From assembly GCF_012062845.1 (NCBI RefSeq), contig NZ_WWNB01000001.1:186001-250000 (forward strand): a stretch of 64,000 nucleotides of DNA, given 5' to 3'. Origin of the DNA: Halomonas salinarum (GTDB lineage: Bacteria > Pseudomonadota > Gammaproteobacteria > Pseudomonadales > Halomonadaceae). A program made the translations under genes and the position numbers. Below, one piece after another: positions 52,115 to 61,387 of this stretch. The first letter of the stretch is position 1. Each line of letters starts with the position of its first letter. Under the pieces are notes generated by a model. That model did not search any database. It was not told the DNA's origin and saw only the letters and a program-made list of their open reading frames with translations.

Positions 52115-53383
52115 ATGACCATAATCATGAGCCTGGTGGGGATGGCGACGCTCATCCTGATCGCCCTTACGTTTTCCACCAACCGTCGCGCCATCCGCCT
52201 GCGTACCGTGGGTGGCGCCTTCGCCATCCAGGCGGGTATCGGTGCTTTCGTGCTATATGTGCCGTTTGGCCAGGCCGTGCTCAAGACCATCTCGGATGCG
52301 GTCAGCCAGGTCGTGAGTTATGCCAACGATGGCATCGACTTCCTGTTCGGCGGGCTCGCTGATCCATCAGCCGTAGGCTTCGTCTTCGCCATCAAGGTGC
52401 TGCCGGTCATCATCTTCTTCTCGTCGCTGATCGCAGTGCTCTACTACCTGGGCATCATGCAGTGGGTAATCCGCCTGCTCGGCGGCGCGCTGCAGAAGCT
52501 GCTCGGCACCTCGCGCACCGAGTCGCTGTCGGCCACCGCCAACATCTTCGTTGGCCAGACCGAAGCGCCGCTGGTCGTGCGTCCTTTCATCAACAACATG
52601 ACCTCCTCGCAGCTGTTCGCCGTCATGTGTGGCGGCCTGGCGTCAGTGGCAGGCTCGGTGCTGGCCGGCTATGCGGCGCTGGGCATTCCCATGGAATATC
52701 TTGTTGCGGCCTCCTTCATGGCGGCGCCGGGCGGCCTGCTGTTCGCCAAGCTGCTGATGCCGGAGACCGAGACACCCAAGGATGATGACCCCGACGCCAT
52801 TCAGCACATCGAGGACGAGGACAAACCGGCCAACGTGCTGGACGCCGCCGCCACAGGCGCCAGCTCCGGCATGCGCCTGGCCGCCAATGTCGGTGCCATG
52901 CTGCTGGCCTTCATCGGCCTGATCGCGCTGGTCAACGGCATCATCGGCGGTGTCGGCGGCTGGTTCGGCATGGCATCGCTGAGCCTGGAGCAGCTGCTGG
53001 GCTGGCTGTTCTCGCCACTGGCTTTCCTGCTCGGCATTCCCTGGGAAGAGGCCACCCTGGCCGGCTCCTTCATCGGCCAGAAACTGGTGGTCAACGAGTT
53101 CGTCGCCTACATCAACCTGGCGCCCTACATCGAGGGTGAAAAGATGGTCGCCGCGACCGGAGCAGCGATGTCGTCGCACACGGTGGCCATCCTGTCCTTT
53201 GCCCTCTGCGGCTTCGCCAACCTGTCCTCGATCGCCATTCTGCTTGGTGGACTTGGCAGCCTCGCCCCCGGGCGCCGTCACGAGATCGCCCGCTTCGGCG
53301 TGAAGGCCGTGCTGGCGGGCACTCTCTCCAACTTGATGTCGGCCACCATCGCGGGCTTCTTTATCGCCCTGGCCGCCGGCTAA
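52115..53383 (+). CDS. nupC: NupC-type concentrative nucleoside transporter
   Basis: The 422-residue protein has the CNT fold with about 10 helices: [35 protein letters not shown], the nucleoside-binding [25 protein letters not shown] segment, [18 protein letters not shown], and [18 protein letters not shown]. It imports nucleosides with protons or sodium ions. It is part of a two-gene unit with the Tsx-like porin; the mechanosensitive channel gene converges on it 95 bp downstream. Confidence 0.93.
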   Translation: MTIIMSLVGMATLILIALTFSTNRRAIRLRTVGGAFAIQAGIGAFVLYVPFGQAVLKTISDAVSQVVSYANDGIDFLFGGLADPSAVGFVFAIKVLPVIIFFSSLIAVLYYLGIMQWVIRLLGGALQKLLGTSRTESLSATANIFVGQTEAPLVVRPFINNMTSSQLFAVMCGGLASVAGSVLAGYAALGIPMEYLVAASFMAAPGGLLFAKLLMPETETPKDDDPDAIQHIEDEDKPANVLDAAATGASSGMRLAANVGAMLLAFIGLIALVNGIIGGVGGWFGMASLSLEQLLGWLFSPLAFLLGIPWEEATLAGSFIGQKLVVNEFVAYINLAPYIEGEKMVAATGAAMSSHTVAILSFALCGFANLSSIAILLGGLGSLAPGRRHEIARFGVKAVLAGTLSNLMSATIAGFFIALAAG

Positions 53384-53434
53384 CGTCGCGCCCTGACTGT
53401 TGGCCGTGTTGCTGCTGGGGGCCGCGGCCATCGG

Positions 53435-53451
53435 GGCGGCGCTATGCCGCC
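53435..53451. terminator. weak stem-loop between nupC and the channel gene
   Basis: GGCGGC / GCCGCC (53435-53440, 53446-53451) with a GCTAT loop in the 95-bp spacer of two convergent genes. There is no T run, so it is only a possible terminator. Confidence 0.35.
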
Positions 53452-53478
53452 TCTGGCTTCGCTGCTCGTCCCGAGCCG

Positions 53479-55818
53479 CTAGCCTTCACCCGGCGAGCCC
53501 TTGTGGCGTTGCCCACCAGGCGGCACGACACGTCCGGCCTCTCCGGGCGAGCGGCCCAGCACATCACGTCCAGAGGCCGCATCCGCCCCATCCTGCTCCG
53601 GCGCCTCTCCGTCCAGCGTCTCGCCGCTCTGGCCTGCCATCTGAACGCTCAAGCGCGGCATGGCGACCTCCAGGCCATCTTCTTCCAGGCGCTGCTTGAA
53701 GCGCAGGTTAACGGCGCGCGCCACGTCCCACTGCATGGCAGGCGCGGTGCGCATGTGCATCCGCAGTACAGCCGCCCCCTCCTGGAAGCTCTCGATGCCC
53801 TGCATCTCGAGCGGCGACCAGATGTTATGGCGCATCACGGGGTCATGGCGGAGTTCATTGACGATCTCGCGCACCAGGGTGATGCCATCGTCGATCTTCA
53901 TCGCATGGGGAATACGCAGGCGCATCAAGGCGATGCCGTACTGGCGAGACATGTTGTGAATCGACTGGATCTGGCTGAAGGTGATGGTGTGCACGATGCC
54001 ATCGATATCACGCAGGCGCACCGTGCGCAGGGTCAGCCCTTCGACGGTGCCCAGATGACCGCCGAGCTTGACGAAATCATCGATCGCCAGCGAATCCTCG
54101 ATGAGGATGAAGATGCCCGTGATCAGATCCTGCACCAGCGTCTGGGCACCGAAGCCGATCGCCAGGCCGATCACACCGGCACCGGCCAGCAGCGGCGTGA
54201 CATTCACGCCCAGGTTGGCCAGCGCCACGATTGAGGCAATCACCACGATGGTGGCGAAGATCACATTACGGATCAGTGGCGTAATGGTCTGCGCCCGGGA
54301 ACTATTGCCCCGGCGCCCGCGGGAACGCGCCGAACGCAACAACGCTCGCTGGATGGCCGTATCGGCAAATATCCAGGCCAGCCAGGCCACCAGCAGCGTG
54401 ACACCGATGCCAATCAGCGCCTGACCGATCCGCGCCCCGGCTGCATCCTGGCCGACGCCAAGCAGCGAGCTGCCCCATACCCGCATCGACAGCTCGGCAA
54501 AGATGGCCCAGCACAGCATGTGCGCCAAGGCATAGCCGACACGCTCCAGTCGCCGACGATACTGCGACACCCGCTTGCGCCCCTCGAGAGCCATGCCATA
54601 ACGACGCAACAGCCCCGTCACCACCAGCGTCAGGATCAGCAGCGCTGCCGTTCCAATCGCCCGGGGCAGCGCCCCGCCAGCATCTCCCACGGTGACCACC
54701 AGCGCCATCAATGACACCCCTACCAGCAGCAGAGCCGGCACATGCCAGAGTCCACCTATCACGCGCACCACATCATTGGTGGTGCTGTGCGCCTTGCGTT
54801 GCGAATAGGGGCGGTTGCGGATCAGATGCTTGATCGGCTGCTTGAAGCGCAGGATGAAGCCACCACTGATCAACGCCGCCAGCAAGTTGGTGACCATCGA
54901 CAGGAAGCCGGCCAGGTCGCTACCCAGTTGGGCAATCAAGCGTCCGGAATCCAACGCATCACCCAGTGCCAGCAATGCCCCGATAAGGAACAGCCGCTTC
55001 AGCGCTCGGGTGCGCAGATAGCGAACGGCGATGTAGCGATGCCCGCGAGTGAAGGCCGAGAAGACGACCTCGCAGAGCGATGACAGCAGGCGCCCACAGA
55101 GCGCCACATAGGCCGTCACCAGCGCAAGGCTCACGGCCGCGTTGGGGGTCATGAACTGCGATACCGCAAGCATCGTGGCAAAAGCGACCACCCAGGGCAG
55201 CAAACGCCGCAGAAAATGCACGCCCAGTAGCCACGCCTTGGGCTCACGTGGCAGTTCCAGCGGTAAACCGAAGCGTCGCGCCAGCGACCGTACCAGAGCC
55301 ATCAGTAACAGCAGTAACCCGACCCAAACCGACAGCATCACCGAGGCTTCGACAGCCAGGCGAAATAGTTCGACATTACCGGCATTGCTTGCCAGCTCGC
55401 CCACATCCTGCCATGCCTGAATCAGTCGCTGCTGCCATAACTCCCACGGCGACTTCCCCCCTTCTGCCTGGTCGCCAAGCTCGGTGAAGGTATCCGCCAA
55501 GGCACCCAACAGCCCCTGAGGCCCCGCCTCGACATCGCTCCCCTCGACCTGAGCGGCACTCTCGCGCAGTGCCTTCAGCTCTTCGAGCAACGCGCCTCTC
55601 TTTTCCGCGTTATCCAGCGTCGCGATCACGGTATCCAGTGATTCGACGACCGCCTTGGGGTCCGGCTCGCTTGAGGACGAGTCGCCGGCAAGCCCCGTAA
55701 GTCCGAGCCCCGCCTGAGCATTCGCCATGGAGGGCACCAGCAGCATCGTCAAAAGGACGACCAGCCCCCAGATCAACCGTTGACTGACAAGCACAGAGCG
55801 CGGTGCAGGCGAGGACAT
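53479..55818 (-). CDS. large MscS-family mechanosensitive channel (YbiO type)
   Basis: The 779-residue protein has a signal peptide (TMLLVPSMANAQ), a long periplasmic region (residues 35-170), about eight helices, and the C-terminal MscS pore and beta domain: VNVTPLLAGAGVIGLAIGFG, AQTLVQDLITGIFILIEDSL, and the FSQIQSIHNMSR strand with the vestibule domain. This is the architecture of E. coli YbiO (741 residues). It releases solutes on hypo-osmotic shock. A polar, Pro/Gly-rich C-terminal tail is present. Divergent from the amidoligase gene. Confidence 0.92.
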   Translation of the reverse strand: MSSPAPRSVLVSQRLIWGLVVLLTMLLVPSMANAQAGLGLTGLAGDSSSSEPDPKAVVESLDTVIATLDNAEKRGALLEELKALRESAAQVEGSDVEAGPQGLLGALADTFTELGDQAEGGKSPWELWQQRLIQAWQDVGELASNAGNVELFRLAVEASVMLSVWVGLLLLLMALVRSLARRFGLPLELPREPKAWLLGVHFLRRLLPWVVAFATMLAVSQFMTPNAAVSLALVTAYVALCGRLLSSLCEVVFSAFTRGHRYIAVRYLRTRALKRLFLIGALLALGDALDSGRLIAQLGSDLAGFLSMVTNLLAALISGGFILRFKQPIKHLIRNRPYSQRKAHSTTNDVVRVIGGLWHVPALLLVGVSLMALVVTVGDAGGALPRAIGTAALLILTLVVTGLLRRYGMALEGRKRVSQYRRRLERVGYALAHMLCWAIFAELSMRVWGSSLLGVGQDAAGARIGQALIGIGVTLLVAWLAWIFADTAIQRALLRSARSRGRRGNSSRAQTITPLIRNVIFATIVVIASIVALANLGVNVTPLLAGAGVIGLAIGFGAQTLVQDLITGIFILIEDSLAIDDFVKLGGHLGTVEGLTLRTVRLRDIDGIVHTITFSQIQSIHNMSRQYGIALMRLRIPHAMKIDDGITLVREIVNELRHDPVMRHNIWSPLEMQGIESFQEGAAVLRMHMRTAPAMQWDVARAVNLRFKQRLEEDGLEVAMPRLSVQMAGQSGETLDGEAPEQDGADAASGRDVLGRSPGEAGRVVPPGGQRHKGSPGEG

Positions 55819-56018
55819 GAAGACTCCCGACGTAACTGACAGTGAAAAGACGCCAGTGAGTCACCGGCAGGGCAGGAGGGCCCGGGCCGTAAGGGTAAAG
55901 GAATGACTGCGCCAAGGCACCCCGTCACCACTCACCGACAAGCGGTGGCCGCCCTGGCCGGCGGCCGGTCGAGATATGATAGGCTAGATCAGCCAATTCA
56001 GGCTTACGGGAGTGCCGC

Positions 56019-57026
56019 ATGGATCCGCAATCGCCCCCTGTTACTACCAACTGGGAAGGCAGTCTCCGCCGTGTCGGCGTCGAGATAGAGTTTGCTTGCG
56101 TCTCGCCTGCGGCAGCGGCGAACCTGGTGGCAGAGCAGTTCGGTGGCCAGGTCATCGCGCTCAACCCCCATCGCTGGCGCGTCGACAACACTCGCTGGGG
56201 GGAGTTCACCATCGAGCTCGATGCCAAGATGGTGCACCCGGATGACAAGGTCACCTCCGCACTACCGAGTAGCGACGATGAATGGGCGCGCCAGCGTCAT
56301 CAGTGGCACATCGAGCTTCACACCCGTTCCCGTGAGCTTTTGGGTGATGTGGTGGCCGGCCTGGTGCCTACCGAGATCGTCTGTCCGCCAGTGGCCTGGA
56401 ATGAGCTCGGCGAGCTCGATGCCTTGTTCGGTGCATTGCGCCGCCATGGCGCCAAGGGCACGGACGATAGCCTGCTCTATGGCTTCGGGTTGCATCTCAA
56501 CCCCGAGGTCCCCGGTACTGATGCCGACAGTCTGCTTGCTCACCTGCGGGCCTATCTGTTGCTCGCGCCATGGCTGCGCGATCAGATTGACATCGATATC
56601 ACACGGGAAGTGCTGCCGCACGCCAACCCCTTTCCCAAGGCGTACGCCCTGAAGATACTCGACCCGGATTATGCACCGGACCTCGACACCCTGATCAACG
56701 ACTACCTGCACGACAACCCGACGCGCAACCGCGAGCTCGACATGTTGCCGCTTTTCGCCTGGCTGCGCCCGGACCATCCCCACGGCCTGTTCAAGAACGA
56801 ACTGGTCAAGCCACGACCCACCTTCCACTATCGCCTGCCCAATGCCCACCTGTCGGCAACGGACTGGGGCTCGGTGGTGGAATGGGACCGCTGGCTAGCC
56901 GTAGAACGTCTTGCCGCCGATACCGAGCGGCTTGCCGAACGTGCCAATGAATACCTCAATTTTCATTCCCGCTCGCCCATGACACGCTGGCTTGAGCGGC
57001 TCAAGCATTGGATGAAGGACGAATGA
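56019..57026 (+). CDS. amidoligase-family enzyme (COOH-NH2 ligase of the glutamine-synthetase fold)
   Basis: The 335-residue protein has the amidoligase_2 signature: VGVEIEF with Glu22 and Glu24, GEFTIELDAKMV (Glu62, Glu66), and GFGLHLNPEV (a histidine and glutamate in the active-site region). These match the glutamine-synthetase-like carboxylate-amine ligases described by Iyer and colleagues in a computational study. The substrate and product are unknown. The stop overlaps the start of a class I glutamine amidotransferase gene (ATGA), a pairing noted for this family. The start has a GGGAG ribosome binding site. It is divergent from an MscS-family channel gene. Confidence 0.82.
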   Translation: MDPQSPPVTTNWEGSLRRVGVEIEFACVSPAAAANLVAEQFGGQVIALNPHRWRVDNTRWGEFTIELDAKMVHPDDKVTSALPSSDDEWARQRHQWHIELHTRSRELLGDVVAGLVPTEIVCPPVAWNELGELDALFGALRRHGAKGTDDSLLYGFGLHLNPEVPGTDADSLLAHLRAYLLLAPWLRDQIDIDITREVLPHANPFPKAYALKILDPDYAPDLDTLINDYLHDNPTRNRELDMLPLFAWLRPDHPHGLFKNELVKPRPTFHYRLPNAHLSATDWGSVVEWDRWLAVERLAADTERLAERANEYLNFHSRSPMTRWLERLKHWMKDE

Positions 57027-57682
57027 CCCGACCTCTGATCGGCATCACCACCTCTGACCGCAAGAGCCGTCTTGCCTGGTTTTTCGACTGGCTGGCGGTA
57101 TGGCGTCATGGAGGACGCCCTCTGCGGCTGTCTCCCTCACGTCCGGTGCCAGAGAAGCTCGACGGTCTCATCATCGGCGGCGGCGATGATATCGAAGCCA
57201 AGCTGTATGGCGGCGAAGTGCAACTCGATGTACGCGTCGACCCCGATCGTGACGCCCTCGAGCTTGACCTGCTGGAGCGTTTCATTCCGACACACTGCCC
57301 GGTGCTCGGTATCTGTCGCGGGGCTCAGCTCATCAATGTCTATCTGGGCGGCACGCTGGACGCCGACATCTACACCACCTATGAAGGGCTAAAGCGCCGG
57401 CGTACCGTGCTACCGCGCAAGACCGTCGATATCGTCGCCGACAGCCTGCTGCACCGCATCCTCGACGTCAGCTGGTGTCGCATCAACAGCCTGCATCACC
57501 AGGCGGTTCAGGAGGCAGGCGATGGCATCGCGATTGTCGCCCGCGACCGAGACGGCCTGGTGCAGGGGATAGAATCCCGTAAGCATGATTTCCTTATCGG
57601 CGTGCAATGGCATCCTGAATGGTTGATCTTCAACCGCCCCCAGCAACGCCTGATCCGCGCTCTGGTCAAGGCCTCATCCTGA
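57023..57682 (+). CDS. class I glutamine amidotransferase (PuuD/peptidase C26-like)
   Basis: The 219-residue protein has the triad Cys98 (GICRGAQL), His197 and Glu199 (VQWHPEW), and the substrate loop LIIGGGDDIEAKLYG, which places it in the gamma-glutamyl hydrolase/peptidase C26 group with PuuD. It may cleave a gamma-glutamyl amide or supply ammonia to the amidoligase. The gene overlaps the amidoligase stop by 4 bp. ATG 57023 has AAGGA upstream. The pair is followed by a terminator, so they form a two-gene operon. Confidence 0.87.
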   Translation: MTRPLIGITTSDRKSRLAWFFDWLAVWRHGGRPLRLSPSRPVPEKLDGLIIGGGDDIEAKLYGGEVQLDVRVDPDRDALELDLLERFIPTHCPVLGICRGAQLINVYLGGTLDADIYTTYEGLKRRRTVLPRKTVDIVADSLLHRILDVSWCRINSLHHQAVQEAGDGIAIVARDRDGLVQGIESRKHDFLIGVQWHPEWLIFNRPQQRLIRALVKASS

Positions 57683-57729
57683 GCGTTTTCCGGCGCCACC
57701 CAGCATTGCCTGGCCCCCCCCTAACGACA

Positions 57730-57759
57730 ACGGCCACCCCGGTTAACCGGGATGGCCGT
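57730..57759 (+). terminator. terminator after the amidotransferase gene
   Basis: ACGGCCA (57730-57736) pairs with TGGCCGT (57753-57759), and the inner CCCGG/CCGGG adds five more pairs around a TTAA loop, with one mismatch between them. It is followed by CTTGTG. Located 48 bp after the stop codon. Confidence 0.8.
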
Positions 57760-57898
57760 CTTGTGCTAACCATCTTGCAACTGCTTATTCACTGTCCGCG
57801 CCGCTCGCGACTATTCGTGTCTGCTACCCGGTGTCTGCCGCAGCTTTCTGTTCTTGGCTTTTCGAACAAACAGGCCAAATCAGCGCGGGGAACAGGCG

Positions 57899-58330
57899 TT
57901 AGCCTTCCAGGCGCGCATCCAGCGTGATATTGGCATTGAACAGCTTGGAGACCGGGCAACCGTCCTTGGCCTTGTTGGCAGCATCATCGAACGTTGCCTG
58001 ATCGGCGCCAGGAATCTTCGCCACACAGGACAGGTGCACGGCGGAAATAGTGAAGCCGCTGTCATCCTGATCAAGACTCACGGTCGCCTCGGTCTTGATG
58101 CTCTCGGGCTCGAGACCGGCCTCACCAAGCATCATCGAAAACGCCATGGAAAAACAGCTGGAGTGGGCGGCACCGATCAGCTCTTCGGGGTTGGTACCCG
58201 CCTCGCCTTCGAAGCGCTGCTTGAAGCCGTAGGGGGTGGATGAAAGCGCGCCACTTTCGGTCGAGACCGTGCCCTTGCCCTCTTTCAGGCTACCTTGCCA
58301 TTCTGCGGAACCTGTCTTCTTGATGCTCAT
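57899..58330 (-). CDS. osmC: OsmC-family peroxiredoxin
   Basis: The 143-residue protein has the two redox cysteines at residues 59 (AAHSSCFS) and 125 (KDGCPVSKL), the same positions as E. coli OsmC. The C-terminal part FNANITLDARLEG is typical. OsmC reduces organic hydroperoxides in the cytosol and is osmotically and stationary-phase induced. It lies downstream of tpx on the same strand with a stem-loop (58411-58450) between. Confidence 0.93.
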   Translation of the reverse strand: MSIKKTGSAEWQGSLKEGKGTVSTESGALSSTPYGFKQRFEGEAGTNPEELIGAAHSSCFSMAFSMMLGEAGLEPESIKTEATVSLDQDDSGFTISAVHLSCVAKIPGADQATFDDAANKAKDGCPVSKLFNANITLDARLEG

Positions 58331-58410
58331 ACTGCCTCCTTATAGAGATAGTGCTGCTCGTAAAGATGCTCACGGATGATGAAGGTACAGACTCATGCAT
58401 CGGTGCATTC

Positions 58411-58450
58411 GGCATGCCCCAGGGATCATCCCCACGAAACGGGGCATGCC
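58411..58450 (-). terminator. stem-loop between tpx and osmC
   Basis: A 10-bp stem GGCATGCCCC / GGGGCATGCC (58411-58420, 58441-58450) encloses a 20-base loop that can form another small hairpin. It begins 32 bases after the tpx stop codon on the minus strand, suggesting transcription termination or processing before osmC. Confidence 0.6.
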
Positions 58451-58481
58451 TGACACCCAAGTATTGGCTTGGCCTCAGTGA

Positions 58482-58982
58482 TTACCCCAGCGCGTCCATG
58501 GCCGCCTGATAATCGGGTTCGTCCTTCAGCTCGCCGACCAGCTGACTGTGAATCACCTGATCCTGCTCGTCGAGCACCACCACCGCCCTGGCCGTCAGGC
58601 CGGCCATGGGGCCACTCGAGAGCGCAACACCGTAGGCACGGTGAAACTCGGGGTGACGAAAGGTCGATAGCGTCTCGACGTCATCCAGACCCTCGGCGCC
58701 ACAGAATCGCCTGGCGGCGAATGGCAGGTCGGCCGAGACCACCATCACCACGGTGTTATCCAGCTTCGACGCGTATTCGTTGAACTTGCGCGTCGAGGTA
58801 GCGCAGGTCGGCGTATCAACGCTTGGGATAATGTTCAGAACCTTGCGCTTGCCGGCATAGTCGGCAAGGGTCACGTCATCCAGAGCCTGGTTCGTCAGGG
58901 TAAAGGCCGGAGCCGTCTGACCGCTCTGGGGCAAGTCGCCGTCGACGTCGACGGGAGTACCAGCACGGGTGATCTGCGTCAT
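58482..58982 (-). CDS. tpx: thiol peroxidase Tpx
   Basis: The 166-residue atypical 2-Cys peroxiredoxin has the peroxidatic Cys60 ([14 protein letters not shown]) and resolving Cys94 ([11 protein letters not shown]). It begins [19 protein letters not shown], typical of Tpx. It reduces hydrogen peroxide and organic peroxides using thioredoxin. ATG 58982 has AGGAGGTGAC upstream; a longer frame to 59099 has no support. Confidence 0.96.
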   Translation of the reverse strand: MTQITRAGTPVDVDGDLPQSGQTAPAFTLTNQALDDVTLADYAGKRKVLNIIPSVDTPTCATSTRKFNEYASKLDNTVVMVVSADLPFAARRFCGAEGLDDVETLSTFRHPEFHRAYGVALSSGPMAGLTARAVVVLDEQDQVIHSQLVGELKDEPDYQAAMDALG

Positions 58983-59082
58983 GTCACCTCCTGTGAAGTC
59001 AGGCTTTCTGGATGAAAGCCCGGGAAATCCTTCGTCTACCCTATCAATGGCGACGATGGCAGAGGGAATCAAGTGCCATCTT

Positions 59083-59703
59083 TCAAGTGCGTGGCTCACC
59101 GGCCTTCGTCAACTCGGCCAACTGGCTCGCCAGAGCGTCACCACCCAAGGCCGTCATCGCGGCGGCGTTGCGCTCGGGAATGGCCTCCGGATCGGGATAG
59201 TGAGCCAACGCCTCGGCAATGGCATCCTCGCGCAGCAGATGCAGCATCGGCCAGGGCGAGCGATTGGTGTAATTGGCGGGATCGTCTTCCTCGACACCAT
59301 CGAAGCAGTAGTCCGGATGAAAGCTCGCCAACTGATAGACGCCCTCGTAACCCTGTTCCTCGAAGAGCGCCTCGGCGACCCCCAGCAAATCCAGGTAGTC
59401 ATCGAAGTCGTTCACCCCGTCGCTTAACACCAGCAGTGTCGTGGCAAAGCTTTTGTCTTCATCCAACCGACGGCACTCGTCGAGCAGCGCGCCCAGGGTC
59501 TCGTTCCAGTCATGAGCGGACACCGCCACGTAGCGGATCGTATCGCGTTCTACCTCGCGACCGGCGAAGGGGCAAAGGTTGTGCCCCACCACAAAGGTTT
59601 CGGTCCAGGCACGGGATGCCGCAAGGGCTTTCTCGGCAAGGGCACGATTGGCAAGAGCATGCTGGCCAATAACGGTAGGAGCAGTGTAAGAAGCGGAGGT
59701 CAT
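59083..59703 (-). CDS. DUF1415-family protein
   Basis: The 206-residue protein has the DUF1415 pattern: [17 protein letters not shown] near the start, [43 protein letters not shown], and the conserved [22 protein letters not shown]. The function is unknown. The conserved cysteines and acidic residues suggest metal or redox roles. It lies between tpx and the endonuclease V gene on the same strand. Confidence 0.85.
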   Translation of the reverse strand: MTSASYTAPTVIGQHALANRALAEKALAASRAWTETFVVGHNLCPFAGREVERDTIRYVAVSAHDWNETLGALLDECRRLDEDKSFATTLLVLSDGVNDFDDYLDLLGVAEALFEEQGYEGVYQLASFHPDYCFDGVEEDDPANYTNRSPWPMLHLLREDAIAEALAHYPDPEAIPERNAAAMTALGGDALASQLAELTKAGEPRT

Positions 59704-59828
59704 CGGCAGCTCGGAGCAGAAAAAGAAGAAGAAACGACAGTGTAGCCGATCAACCCACCTTCAGGGCGGTACAGGGTGGGTGATGCACGATGAATCAGAC
59801 AGCGCAGCAGGCTTAACCTGGCAAGGAC

Positions 59829-60521
59829 TCAACCGCCGGCCCGTCTTCGATCTCGCCGCGAGGCCAGGCGATCGGCAAGCCGTGTCGGCTCAGGCAGCTT
59901 GGTGCGGCCTAGGCAGGCCACTGTCCAATCGAGCGCCGTGGCAAGCGACACACGATGGCCCGGTGACACAAAGACCGGTTTGATGCCGACCCGTGAACGC
60001 AACACGCCACCAATGACGTCATCACCATCGACAAGCGGCGTCCAGTCGCCACGACTGGCGGGCACCTCATCGTGGCGACCACACAGCCGCGTCTTGGCGA
60101 TACCGATGGTGGGCAACTCTAGCCATAATCCCAAGTGGCTGGCTATGCCGAGCCGTCGCGGGTGAGCGATACCCTGACCATCAACCATCACCAGGTCGGG
60201 ACGTCGCGAAAGGAGCGAGAAAGCCGCAAGTGCCGCCGGCAGCTCACGGAAGGCCAGCAAGCCAGGCACATAGGGAAAGCGGGTAGGCTCGCGATGCACG
60301 ACCTCCTCGAGCACGCAAAGACCAGGCCAGGCCAAAACGACAACGGCGGCGCGAGTGGTCGCGCCGCCGTCTTCGAAACCAATATCCACACCGGCAATAC
60401 AGGTAACCTCGCCGATCCGATCGTCATGCACCACCTGAACCGCCAGTCGCTTCTGCAAGGCAACCGCCTCTCTTGGCGTCATGTCCCAGCCGTGCAGCCC
60501 GGCTGACAAGGGCCAGCTCAT
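59829..60521 (-). CDS. nfi: endonuclease V
   Basis: The 230-residue nuclease has the motifs IAGVDIGFED (Asp46), FPYVPGLLAFRELPA (catalytic Glu), DLVMVDGQGIAHPRRLGIA and IGIAKTRL, which match E. coli Nfi (223 residues). It cuts DNA near inosine and other deaminated bases. ATG 60521 is the best start by length; ATG 60482 and 60620 are alternatives. The upstream region has a short repeated sequence GTCGT-TAACGCT. Confidence 0.93.
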   Translation of the reverse strand: MSWPLSAGLHGWDMTPREAVALQKRLAVQVVHDDRIGEVTCIAGVDIGFEDGGATTRAAVVVLAWPGLCVLEEVVHREPTRFPYVPGLLAFRELPAALAAFSLLSRRPDLVMVDGQGIAHPRRLGIASHLGLWLELPTIGIAKTRLCGRHDEVPASRGDWTPLVDGDDVIGGVLRSRVGIKPVFVSPGHRVSLATALDWTVACLGRTKLPEPTRLADRLASRRDRRRAGG

Positions 60522-60630
60522 CACCGGTGAATCGTCTGTCGTTGTAACGCTACCTGTGGTCGTAACGCTGTCTATCCTTTTAATGCTGATGGCATCAATC
60601 CCAGAACGCGTACCGATCAAGGATTCCGTA

Positions 60631-61047
60631 TCAATCGCAGAAGCCCCAGCCTTCGAGCAGCATGCGAATCTTCTCGACTCGGGCGCGGTTCTTGCCCAGG
60701 TCGGTCAAGCCGAGACGCGAGGCGCTGCGCACATGGCAGACGCCATCGTCTTCCGACCAGAAGAATTCCAGATCGTCGATGAAGCCCAGCGGCGAATGGC
60801 ATTCCGCGTGCAGGTAGGTGTCGGTCGCGGTAACCACCTCGGCCTGTTCGCAGCCGGCAATCGCCGTCTGCAGCCGCTTCATTAGTTGCGCCGGTGTGCG
60901 ATCACCAAGCTGAATGGGGTCAACATGATGCGTCGCATCCTCGGCCTCGCTGGAGACGCTACTATGCCAGTCATCGCAGTCGGCGAGATGGCCATCATGG
61001 ATGCCAAGGTTGTCGGGGCGCTTGCTGGTCAGCGGATTAGTGATCAT
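60631..61047 (-). CDS. DUF1499-family protein
   Basis: The 138-residue protein shows the DUF1499 pattern: RPDNLGIHDGHLADC at the start, the TPAQLMKRLQTAIAGCEQAEVV helix, YLHAECHSPLGFIDDLEFFW, and VRSASRLGLTDLGKNRARVEKI. The family is of unknown function. ATG 61047 is favoured, with AAGGA upstream; a start at 61149 would add a non-conserved extension. Located 110 bp upstream of, and in the same direction as, endonuclease V. Confidence 0.85.
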   Translation of the reverse strand: MITNPLTSKRPDNLGIHDGHLADCDDWHSSVSSEAEDATHHVDPIQLGDRTPAQLMKRLQTAIAGCEQAEVVTATDTYLHAECHSPLGFIDDLEFFWSEDDGVCHVRSASRLGLTDLGKNRARVEKIRMLLEGWGFCD

Positions 61048-61387
61048 AGGCTGAATCCTTACTTCTGTTCGCGTGTTGTGTGGTTGTTGTGCGCGGGTGA
61101 TGTGCTGTCCGGCCAATAAAACCAATGCCTCAAACTTTAGGCACCACATTAGAAACAGGTGTGGGACCGAAGAACGTTGCTCAGATGCCGTCAGCGAGCT
61201 TAGTTAGCAGAGTCTGGACCCATGGCAACTAACCTTTAGTCAAGTTCACATGGCACGCCTTTGCAAGCCTCGCGAAACGGGAATTCTCCGAGGCCCTAGA
61301 CGCTGAATCCACGCTCGTCTGATCGTGAAAGCGGCAAGCCCCCTGCAGCGCAGGGCCCATCGGCAGTATGATAGTGGCCTGCCATTC
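61048..61387. other. divergent intergenic region upstream of sbcD
   Basis: No gene or strong hairpin is seen in these 340 bases between the DUF1499 and sbcD genes, which are divergent. Promoters for both should lie here, but no confident boxes are identifiable. Confidence 0.5.
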
